Source: Podochytrium sp. JEL0797
Lineage: Eukaryota; Chytridiomycota; Chytridiomycetes; Chytridiales; Chytriomycetaceae
Assembly (NCBI GenBank): GCA_027596195.1
Contig: JADGJG010000676.1
Coordinates: 1-14,336 of the forward strand
Length of the DNA: 14,336 nucleotides
Reading direction: 5' to 3'
In this document: piece after piece, positions 7,557-14,336 of the stretch
How positions within the stretch are numbered: the first letter of the stretch is position 1
How the letters are laid out: each line of letters opens with the position of its first letter
Made by a program: the position numbers and the translations under genes
The notes under the pieces: model-generated
Seen by the model: only the letters and a program-made list of their open reading frames with translations
Databases searched by the model: none
Told to the model about the DNA's origin: nothing

Positions 7557-7619
7557 TGAGCGGGCCTGATCAACCTGCTAATACAACGTCACCCTTTTCC
7601 ATTCACACCCCTATTATAG
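7292..7619 (+). other. Candidate spliceosomal intron between integrase and RT (copy B)
   Basis: Seen: AG|GTATTT at 7290-7297, branch-like TGCTAAT at 7576-7582, a pyrimidine-rich tract and TTATAG ending at 7619. The length is 328, one base longer than in A, because of an extra base in the tract just before the acceptor. In B the integrase frame and RT frame differ by exactly this one base, so removing the interval restores a continuous Pol frame and removes both TGA codons. Inference: a retained or spliced intron. It is no more diverged between A and B than the flanking coding sequence, which is unusual for a neutral intron. Confidence 0.57.
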
Positions 7620-9393
7620 TCTTGCATCACCGACTTCTAACAACTCCATCACTATTGAACCTGGTGCCCTTCCGACTGAGCTCAACACGCTTCTCCAACT
7701 CCCCACCAACGAGCTTCCCTTCGCGCTTTCCGCCTGCACCTCCGCTGATTCCATTGAGCTATGGTTGGAACTCTCTCTCTCCGCCGGTGGTTTCGACGAC
7801 ACTCCCAAAACCCACAAGCAAGCCATGGCTTCTCCTGACGCCGCGGAATGGCTCGCCGCCGAGAAATCGGAACTCGCCGCCCTTGCCGCCAACAAGACTG
7901 CTGAACTGGTCTCCCGCGAACCATGGATGAACGTGATCGGTTCCGTCTTCACGTACAAGAAGAAACGACTCGCATCCGGAGAACTCGAACGCTACAAAGC
8001 CCGACTCTGTGCCCAAGGCTTCAAGCAAATCTTTGGCATCGACTACGACGAAACGTTTGCCCCAGTCATGATGAACTCCACCTTCCGCTGGCTCATGGCT
8101 CTCGCCGCTCTCTATGGATGGGACACCTTCCTCGCCGACGTCAGAAACGCCTTCACCGAGACGGAACTTGCCGAAACCATCTACATGGAGCAACCCCCAG
8201 GGCACCACGACGGTACCAACCGTATCTGGCGACTTCTCAAGGCTCTCTATGGTCTCAAGCAAGCTGGCCGCCTATGGTACCGTTTCCTTGTCTCTGTTCT
8301 CTGCGAAAAGTTCAAGTACACCCAGTCCAAAGCCGACCCCTGCATTTGCTACAAACGCAACCCCTCCACCAAACAGCTCGTGATTCTCGCCTTCTACGTC
8401 GACGACCTCAACTTCTTTGGAAACAACGCCATGATTCACCAAGCTGTCGCTGACATCTCCTCCACATTCAAAATCCGTTCCCTTGGTCCCATCACCTACT
8501 GCCTTGGCCTCCAAATCGAACACCTCCCTCAAGGAAAGTTTATCCACCAGTCCAACTACGTCCAAGAAATCCTTGCACGCTTCTCTGCAGACTACGAACA
8601 CTACCCACTCAACACACCCATGCCCACGTCCCTCAAGCTGTCCCCGCTTCCAGCTGACACTCCATCAGAACTCGACAACCCTTCACGCTACCTTGAAGCT
8701 CTTGGCTGCCTCAGTTTCGCTGCCACTCAAACACGTCCTGACCTGTCCACCTCGGTCTCCTTCTTCTCCATGTTCTCGTCCAAGCCCTCCACCCTTCATT
8801 GGAAAGGACTCATGAACGTCTACCGCTACCTGCATCACCACCCTGACCTTGGTCTCCTCTACCGCAAGAACGGTTCCCAGAACCTTCAAGGCTACGCTGA
8901 CGCTGCTTTCAACATCCACCATGACGGAAAGTCCCAACTTGGCTACATGACCACGCTTGCCGACGCTGCCGTATCTTGGAAGTCTCAAAAGTCTCCGTTT
9001 GTTGCTCTCTCCACCACCGAAAGCGAATACATGTCCTTCTCCGAACTTGGCCGTGAAACCCAATCCTTCATCAACCGCTACAGCAGCATCGAACTACCGT
9101 TGGACCTCCCCGTCACCCTCTTCGAAGACAACATGTCCACCATTCGCCAAGTCAACAGTGATATCTTCTCCAGTCGTTCCAAGCACATCCACCTCCGTTA
9201 CCACTATGTCCGCGAGCTCATTCTCCTCAAGCTCATTCACGCCGCCTCCATCCCCAGCTCAACTAACCCAGCCGATCTTCTGACCAAGCCCAAGGGTCGT
9301 GTCGCCTTTGCCTTTCTCCGTTCTCTGTTTGGTCTCCACTCTCTTGCGACCTTACGTTCGGGGGAAGTCGCGTCGACTGGGGGGAAGTGTTAG
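7620..9393 (+). CDS. pol: Copia reverse transcriptase / RNase H (copy B)
   Basis: The frame is open from 7582 with no ATG before the RT domain region. 7620 is the start of the putative second exon. The motifs are ADVRNAF, LYGLKQAGRLWY, SKADPC and YVDD (8395-8406), followed by the LGLQIEH segment. RNase H has YADAAF, STTESEY and FEDNMS and ends with NPADLLTKP. Relative to the upstream integrase frame it is shifted by one base because of an insertion near 7611 absent from A. The last codons are the polypurine tract, and the TAG stop is inside the LTR. The enzyme would copy the element RNA inside the Gag particle, and RNase H would remove the RNA strand. Replacements relative to A are few and mostly conservative. 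Confidence 0.92.
9379..9387 (+). promoter_or_regulatory. Polypurine tract of copy B
   Basis: GGGGGGAAG immediately precedes LTR 2 and is identical to the copy A tract, with the same additional CGGGGGAAG run upstream. It is the expected plus-strand priming site. Confidence 0.8.
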
Positions 9394-9633
9394 AACTCAC
9401 GTTCCGGGCTTCAGTCTTCCTCGCCTTCCCCATGTGCTGTTTCTCTGTTTGTCGTTGCTGTTCCCACACCACCGTGTTTTGACGTTCTCACACCACTCTG
9501 GGCAGAATAAGTTTGCAGTCTTCACTTCAATAAAGCTTAGTTTTTCTTTCCCAAAAACATCGTTCTCTCAGATTAAGAGTCAGCTCTTCCCAGCACACAC
9601 ACACACTCCCCACTACTATTGACCTGACCAACA
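9388..9633 (+). repeat. LTR 2: 3' LTR of copy B and 5' LTR of copy C
   Basis: It starts TGTTAG like LTR 1. It is 246 bases if the tentative AACA end is right. It has 21 bases near 9440-9460 that LTR 1 lacks; these lie between two GCTGTT copies, so LTR 1 probably lost them by slippage or recombination. It contains AATAAA at 9529-9534, a likely polyadenylation signal, where LTR 1 has AGTAAA. I see only that one substitution otherwise, which suggests copy B is young or its LTRs were homogenised. Confidence 0.78.
9529..9534 (+). terminator. AATAAA polyadenylation signal in LTR 2
   Basis: AATAAA occurs in the middle of the LTR, where the R region of a retrotransposon would end. The matching position in LTR 1 (about 3615) reads AGTAAA. 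A weaker AATAAG lies upstream in both. The assignment rests on the hexamer and position only. Confidence 0.5.
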
Positions 9634-9687
9634 CACCCTACCTCACACTCCAAGACTCTCCACGTTCCACGCGACTCACAGTACCGA

Positions 9688-9783
9688 CTGTCCCTCTGAC
9701 CTTGTTCCATACTGTCCCTCTGACCTTGCCCCATACCATCCCTCTGATCTTGCCTCAGACTATCCCTTTGACCCTGAAAATCA
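9688..9783 (+). repeat. 24-bp tandem repeat x4 in leader of copy C
   Basis: This is the same four-unit array as at 3775-3870, beginning CTGTCCCTCTGACC, with two visible substitutions. It lies between LTR 2 and gag of copy C. Confidence 0.85.
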
Positions 9784-9813
9784 CACATTTTTCCCACCAC
9801 CCCACTTTCTTTT

Positions 9814-9949
9814 CATTGGACAATCCACTACCAACCCCCACTTCCACCCCACTTTCTTTTCATTGGACAATCCACTACCAACCCCCACTACCACCCCACT
9901 TTCTTTCCATTGGACAATCCACTACCAACCCCCCCACTGTTACCCACCT
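9814..9949 (+). repeat. 47-bp minisatellite x3 in leader of copy C
   Basis: Units start at 9814, 9861 and 9908, an exact 47-base step, each beginning CATTGGACAATCC. In B the first unit is three bases shorter. The gag ATG follows at 9961. Confidence 0.85.
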
Positions 9950-9960
9950 CCATCAACAAC

Positions 9961-11412
9961 ATGAATACTTCTCGCGACCTCTACACCTCCTTCAAGCTCT
10001 CTTCAACCAACATTCCCCGTCTCCACGAATGGCAAGACGAACTCTTTGGCATCCTCAGTGCCCGCAAGGTCCTCCACACTCTCCATCCTGACTTCTTCAA
10101 CGAAGACGAGTGCGACATCATGGATCCTGATGATCTTGACGAATTCGATCCCAACCACGACTCTGTCGCAACCTACCTCAACACCAAAGCTGAAGAAATT
10201 CTCATCGCCCTGCGTACCGACGACGAAATCCTCTTCCCTGGTACTCTTGCCAGCAACCTTGAGACCAAACGAATCATCAAATTGAACCTCGACCCTGATC
10301 TCGTCAGCCTACTCCCTGTCTCTGTCAAAGTCGCGCACACATGGCTTGTCACCCTCAACTCTCTTTATACCGGAAGCACCGCTCGAATTGCCGAAGACCT
10401 CGTCCAACGTTGGGTCTCACTGCGCCACCTCGACACTCAAACCATCACAGAATACTGGTCCACGGCACTTCAAATCCACGCAACCATGCAGCAAAACAAC
10501 TCGAACTCAGCCTTTGCCCCATTCCTTCCCTTCTCTGCATTCAAACGCCAAGTCGTCCAACAACTGCTCAAACCTGAATTCGGCCCCTCCATCTCCAACC
10601 TTCAAAACAAGGAACACGCAAACAAGCAGCAACTCCTCACTGACCTCCTTCAAGAAGAAACGAACCTCGGTTGGAAACCCAAGTCTCGCGACCTTGCCCT
10701 CATGCTTGACAGCGTCAATGACCAACACAATGACGCCCATCGCGGTGGTGGTTCTGGTGGATTCCGTGGTGGTCGTGGTGGCTTCCGTGGTGGACGTGGC
10801 GGATTTCGTGGTAGTCGTGGTGGTCGCAGTGGATTTCGTGGTGGACGCGGAGGATTTGGTATTGCACTTGGTGGTCGCGGCCGTGGTGGATACGCCGCAG
10901 GATTCGGAGATCGTGGTGGATATGGCTTCGGGGGAAGCGGTTTCCACCCTTACGCGCGTGCCACTCCCCCTCATGTCCTTGAAACGCCACGCTCGGAACC
11001 CAACAACTATTGCCCCATCTGTGGCAAGCTCCACTGGAAGTGGCAGTGCTGGTCCAAGCCATCCTACGCAACTGACGCTCTGCTTCCTTTCCCACCCAAC
11101 GCGCAACTGATCCCATTGCACCAAGTCAAGCCGGAACTCCGTCAACACCCCAAGATCTTGGAACTTTACCATGGATCTCCTATGGTTTTTGCCACTGCCA
11201 ACGACCAGTTCCTCCAGAACCTCTTGAACCAACCCCCTGCACAACAAGTCCTCCTGGCCCAAACACCAGTGCAACAAGCCCAAATCACTGCACAACAAGC
11301 ATTACCTCCTGCGCAACAACAAGAACAACAAGCGGATTTTCCCAGCGCCGGCTGCTGTAAACCAAAACACCATCCGGCTGCTTGCCCAACTTCGTCACCA
11401 TCCACCTCTTGA
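9961..11412 (+). CDS. gag: Copia-type Gag (copy C)
   Basis: The ATG at 9961 is in the same context as in B. The capsid region, RGG box, CX2CX3HX4C knuckle (first Cys 11011) and PAQQ-like tail are all present and in frame. The RGG box is shorter and arranged differently from that of B. Near 11341 it has one base fewer than B (TTTTCCCAG against TTTTCCTCAG), so the C-terminus reads a different frame and ends at a TGA 16 residues beyond the position of the B stop. As a result the pol frame of C is +1 relative to gag, against -1 in B. Divergence from B is patchy: about 15% around 10180-10265 but only a few percent in the first 200 bases. Confidence 0.88.
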   Translation: MNTSRDLYTSFKLSSTNIPRLHEWQDELFGILSARKVLHTLHPDFFNEDECDIMDPDDLDEFDPNHDSVATYLNTKAEEILIALRTDDEILFPGTLASNLETKRIIKLNLDPDLVSLLPVSVKVAHTWLVTLNSLYTGSTARIAEDLVQRWVSLRHLDTQTITEYWSTALQIHATMQQNNSNSAFAPFLPFSAFKRQVVQQLLKPEFGPSISNLQNKEHANKQQLLTDLLQEETNLGWKPKSRDLALMLDSVNDQHNDAHRGGGSGGFRGGRGGFRGGRGGFRGSRGGRSGFRGGRGGFGIALGGRGRGGYAAGFGDRGGYGFGGSGFHPYARATPPHVLETPRSEPNNYCPICGKLHWKWQCWSKPSYATDALLPFPPNAQLIPLHQVKPELRQHPKILELYHGSPMVFATANDQFLQNLLNQPPAQQVLLAQTPVQQAQITAQQALPPAQQQEQQADFPSAGCCKPKHHPAACPTSSPSTS

Positions 11413-11952
11413 CCCCACCATCCTCGCTACACTCGATTCCTCTATACGCTCTGCCGTTCTCTTTACCTCACATGACACGCCATCCTTGCCACACCCATCC
11501 TTCAAGCTCTACCAGCTGTTATCATCCTCCACCTCAACACTGCCTGCTCCTTGCTCCTCCCAAGCGACACCATACCTCTTCCAGCCCACAACAACCAAAT
11601 TTCCCATGGTACTTGACCGCGGCTGTACCAGATCCATCTTCAAGACTCTCGACTACTTTGTGTCTTACACTCCAGTCTCCACCGCCTTCAGTGCCACTGC
11701 CAACAACTCCCTACTTGCTTGCCATGGATATGGCTCAGCTGTGATTCCCCTCCGCAACAACTACCTACTCACCATAAACAATGCCATGTACTGTCCCGAC
11801 GCGATCTGTCATTTGATTTCCGACAACGACCTCGAGGCCATTGGCCTGCACTTCCAGTCACATCACGGCCTCCCTGGATTCATCATGGTGACCAGTTCCG
11901 ATCCATTTGCTGACAATGTGCCCCTGATCGCGACTATGAAATGCAACGGCCT
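11360..11952 (+). pseudogene. Truncated Pol: protease region (copy C)
   Basis: This frame matches the B pol N-terminus, through the linker after gag and the protease, with VLDRGCT (Asp codon 11615) and the downstream HGYGSAVIPL segment. Homology stops at 11952 in the stretch between protease and the integrase zinc finger. The open frame runs on into unrelated sequence to 12010. The DRG motif is the same as in B, so it predates the split of the two copies. No integrase residues remain. Confidence 0.85.
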
Positions 11953-13367
11953 AGCAAGTAGTCCCAGTGGTCAGTGTTGGGTCGGCTGGAGAATTTGGAG
12001 AGGTAACTGACTGCAGTTGCGAGGTCGGGACGAGAAACGACAGCGGCGTAATTGAGACAGCCAAGTGCTTCGAGATATCGCGTGGAACTGACAGCGGCCT
12101 TTTTGGGATCGATGGAACGCAGATTGTTGCCAACGGGAAGAGGAATTCGGCTGGGGTAATGCGAGAAGTCTGTGGAGAATCGGTTGAGTATTTCCGATAT
12201 GTACTTCGATTGGTGAATGAAAATGCCGTTGGTGTGGTGTGCAATCTGAATTCCGATGGTGTAAGTGACGGGACCGATGCGTTTGATTTTGAATCCGGCA
12301 GCCACGTCAGCGAATGCGGCCTCGATCATGGCTTCGTCGCCGAAAAAGCAGAGGTCATCGACGTAGATGGAGATGTAGACGACGTGGCCTTCCGTGTCGC
12401 GCTTGTAGAAGAGACAGGGGTCAGCTTTCGACTGGATGTAGCCACGAGACTTGAGATGAGTGACGAGCTTGAGGTACCAGATGCGACCTGCTTGCTTCAG
12501 ACCGTAAAGACCCTTGTTGAGCTTGCAAACGCGTCCAGTGCCGTCGTCGTAGCCAGGGGGTTGAGCCATGTAGACCAGGTCCTCCATGTCGCCGTTGAGG
12601 TACGCAGAACGAACGTCGGCAGAGAGAGTTTTCCACTTGTGCAGCGCGGTTTGAGCAAGGAGCCAACGGAACGTGTTGAGTCGCACGGCGGGGGAGTAGG
12701 TCTCGAGGTAGTCATGGCCGTATTGCTGCTTGAATCCCTGAGCAACGAGACGGGCTTTGAAGCGTTCGACAGTGCCATCTGAGTTGAGTTTAACGCGATA
12801 AACCCATTTAGATCCAATGAGGTTCATGTTGGGGATGCGGGGGACGAGATTCCATGTGTTGTTCTCCTCCAGTGCGTCAAGCTCGGCGCGTTCGGCCAAA
12901 ATCCACTCAGCACGAAATTGACTTCGCATTGCTGCGGCACGCGACTTCGGATCCTCCATCTTCAACGGCGGTTTCGACGTTGCCGTTTCGAATTCCTTGT
13001 CCAAAACCGATTCGTCCTCCGGGGACGCAAACTCGGAAGCTTCGAGTGCTTCCTCCCATTGTTCACCAAAATCGAGAATGTCGCGCGTATCCAAATCCTC
13101 GTCGGGTTCAATCGATCGAGTCAACAGAGCAAGGAGGGCAGGCATGCGCGCGGTTAAGCGAGAAGAGCGGCGTAAGGGTACAGGTTCAGGCCAGTTGGTT
13201 TGAGGTCGGCGCATTGGCGCGGGAGGTTGATCAGGTGGCTTGAACGGGCGCTCGTTGGGAGGGTTGGTAATGAGGGGGCGAGTTTGACGTTTGTAGTGGC
13301 CTCCAGCGTGTGGTCGGCCTTTGTCGCCTTTGTTGGGGTGTTGGTGAAACTTTTTGATTTGAGAATC
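11953..13367 (-). pseudogene. Copia reverse transcriptase, truncated before RNase H (copy D)
   Basis: The minus-strand frame is open from 13490 to a stop at 11936-11934, with RT homology ending near 11953. It starts with a basic, proline-rich linker including an RRSSRL segment typical of the copia integrase-RT linker, followed by an acidic stretch. The RT core then has the family motifs ADVRSAYLNG, LYGLKQAGRIWY, SKADPC and YVDD at 12365-12354. The last matched part is the thumb/connection region, SRPDLATAVSYLSKFSS. RNase H is missing, and the final residues come from the junction with copy C. The first ATG at 13439 lies in AT-rich sequence that I think is intron, so 13367 is given as the putative exon start. 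RT catalytic residues are intact but the enzyme is incomplete. Confidence 0.85.
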
Positions 13368-13883
13368 CTGAGTTTTTGTTTGTTTGTTTTGATTAATAAG
13401 ATTTTTCAGGTGTATAAAATTGGGAAAGCCGTCAAGCATCTTGCTGACTAATAATCGAGTGTATCGATATTCCCAATCCACCAAAACTTGTCACATATTC
13501 GATATAGTAGTATAATGATGAATGACGAGCCGTAGCCCCGCGCAGCGCTGGCCAGTCGCTAACGCGCCAAAGTGCATGGCAACAATGGGTCGGGATCCCT
13601 GAATATGACGATCGTGCCAACGCTAGGGTGCTGGGACCCGTAATAAGGGTGCTGTGACCCGGGGTACTAATGCCCCTGAATGACGATATCCATAGTACTA
13701 TGCGCGTTGGTCACGTGGGGTTCGTATCCCCATATTGATATGTATCCGCCAGCCCTCTCATTCGACTTCCTCGTCCAGCGTCCAGTCAACTGGCTCGTGA
13801 GGGGATCAGTCTCAGCGCGGCACAGCCGGCCGAAACGGAGGAGGGAAGAGGACGGGGGTGGGGTAGAATAATAATAAAAATAC
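13368..13883 (-). other. Candidate intron between integrase and RT (copy D)
   Basis: On the minus strand a GTATTTTT donor starts at 13883 right after a complete integrase codon. An AAAACTCAG acceptor ends at 13368 just before a complete RT-linker codon. The length is 516, a multiple of three, and both flanking exons are in the same frame. In-frame stops inside (13814-13812 and 13493-13491) would be removed. A branch-like TTATTAATC lies just upstream of the acceptor in A/T-rich sequence. The middle part is GC-rich with short repeats, so it may include another insertion. Other acceptors are possible. Confidence 0.42.
13597..13687. repeat. Short direct repeats in the copy D interruption
   Basis: AGGGTGCTGGGACCCG at 13625-13640 recurs with one mismatch at 13646-13661, a 21-base step, and each copy has a GGGT..ACCC inverted core. 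CCCTGAATATGACGAT (13597-13612) recurs as CCCTGAATGACGAT at 13674-13687. The rest of 13500-13870 shows no gene and no match to the retrotransposons. Confidence 0.6.
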
Positions 13884-14336
13884 CGAGATATTGTGCAGTA
13901 TCGAATCCGAATTCGCGCCAGATTTGGCGGAGCGCGCGTTCACTGCGCGTTTTGCTGCTGCCACCGCGGTTGGATTGCGCATGAGCTTCAGGACTTCGGG
14001 GTCCAACGGGTTCGTGGAGAACTGCTGCATGCGATTGAGGTGTTCGTTGATGGCGGAATCCGCGATGGTGGTGTTGATAGGTGAAGGGTGTGTGGGTGTG
14101 AACACGTCGTAGTCCGCAGGTGGTGTGACTTTCGAAAGAAGAAGTTGCGGCCACGAGGGATAAAAGTTGTCGTTGAATTTGCAATCGGCGAGGCGGTGCT
14201 CGAACTGTTTCCCAGAGAGCGTGTCGATAAAGAGACCGACGGCTGGGGAAGTGGTGCCGATGAAGATGGCCTCGCGCGATGTTGGAGCAAGTTTGTTTGC
14301 ACGTCGCTGCGGTTTGGAGTTAATGCAATATGCCGC
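13884..14336 (-). pseudogene. Copia integrase C-terminal region, partial at window edge (copy D)
   Basis: The minus-strand frame beginning at 14336 is open for 151 codons. It contains EAIFIGTTSPAVGLFIDTLSG and then RLADCKFNDNFYPSWP, which match YVGFKSPSIAKLLDTTTG and RFADCDFRTNIYPRFP in copy B, so this is the segment after the integrase catalytic core. It continues through an NPLDPEVLKLMRNP segment that parallels APLNPSTIASLRKRP of copy B, ending near the putative donor at 13883. The zinc finger and DDE core would lie to the right of the window. The shorter overlapping plus-strand frames here are shadows. Confidence 0.8.

Larger units (their letters stand above)
3496..9633 (+). mobile_element. 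Copy B: complete Ty1/copia LTR retrotransposon
   Basis: It has two near-identical LTRs, a leader, gag, protease, integrase, RT, RNase H and a polypurine tract, in copia order (integrase before RT). All integrase, RT and RNase H catalytic residues are present. Three features need explaining for expression: a frame change between gag and protease, TGA TGA plus a one-base shift between integrase and RT, and a protease motif of DRG rather than DSG/DTG. Flanking target duplications cannot be tested because both LTRs are shared with neighbouring copies. Confidence 0.88.
9388..11952 (+). mobile_element. Copy C: 3'-truncated Ty1/copia retrotransposon
   Basis: It has the 5' LTR (LTR 2), leader repeats, gag, and the protease with about the first 120 codons after it. 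Similarity to B ends after AACGGCCT at 11945-11952. Integrase, RT, RNase H and the 3' LTR are missing, and the sequence passes directly into copy D in the opposite orientation. Confidence 0.85.
11953..14336 (-). mobile_element. Copy D: inverted fragment of a second copia subfamily
   Basis: Read on the minus strand it has the integrase C-terminus from the window edge to about 13884, a 516-base interruption, then RT to 11953, where it is cut before most of RNase H. The proteins align with A-C in order and motifs but differ at most positions, so this is another subfamily. The 5' part continues beyond the window. No LTR is visible. Confidence 0.85.

Noticed and set aside
13716..13732. tRNA T-arm-like hairpin TGGGG-TTCGTAT-CCCCA
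   Set aside because: The conserved A of the T-loop is replaced, no A-box or acceptor stem can be paired around it, and no anticodon arm is seen.
13891..14112. Plus-strand frame of 73 codons at the right edge
   Set aside because: It lies opposite the minus-strand integrase C-terminal region of copy D, which has clear copia homology.

Overview
The window is eukaryotic and is built almost entirely from Ty1/copia-type LTR retrotransposons. The evidence is the copia pol order (protease, integrase, reverse transcriptase, RNase H), a gag with an RGG box and a zinc knuckle, and LTRs that start TGTTAG directly after a purine tract. C-ending codons and short GT..AG intron candidates would suit a fungus, perhaps an early-diverging one. 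The host cannot be fixed from the sequence, and no host gene or RNA gene was recognised.

Layout. Bases 1-190 are AT-rich with a 23-base C run. Bases 190-720 are C/T/A-rich tandem repeats that match the 5' leader of the retrotransposon. Copy A (to the LTR at 3496) is deleted: it keeps the leader repeats, the integrase C-terminus and an intact RT/RNase H. An LTR (about 3496-3720) joins it to copy B, the only complete element (3496-9633). B has a leader with 24-bp and 47-bp repeats, gag (4051-5463), protease/integrase (5463-7556), RT/RNase H (about 7620-9393) and a second LTR (about 9388-9633). That LTR also serves as the 5' LTR of copy C, which breaks off in pol at about 11952. From 11953 to the right edge lies copy D on the minus strand, a different copia subfamily with RT, an interruption and the integrase C-terminus. 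The array therefore reads A-LTR-B-LTR-C, then inverted D.

How the parts work together. Gag would form the particle and bind RNA. Protease, integrase and RT/RNase H would be made by frame change from gag. No in-frame ATG precedes the protease, and B and C differ by one base at the gag end, so the frame relation differs between them.

The most interesting point is the integrase-RT boundary. In A and B it carries two consecutive in-frame TGA codons, and in B there is also a one-base length change. A GT..AG interval (1401-1727 in A, 7292-7619 in B) removes the stops and restores the frame in both copies despite their different lengths. The unrelated copy D has a similar in-frame GT..AG interval (13883-13368) at the same domain boundary. 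I read this as a candidate intron that could separate protease-integrase from reverse transcriptase expression. This is inference and needs RNA data.
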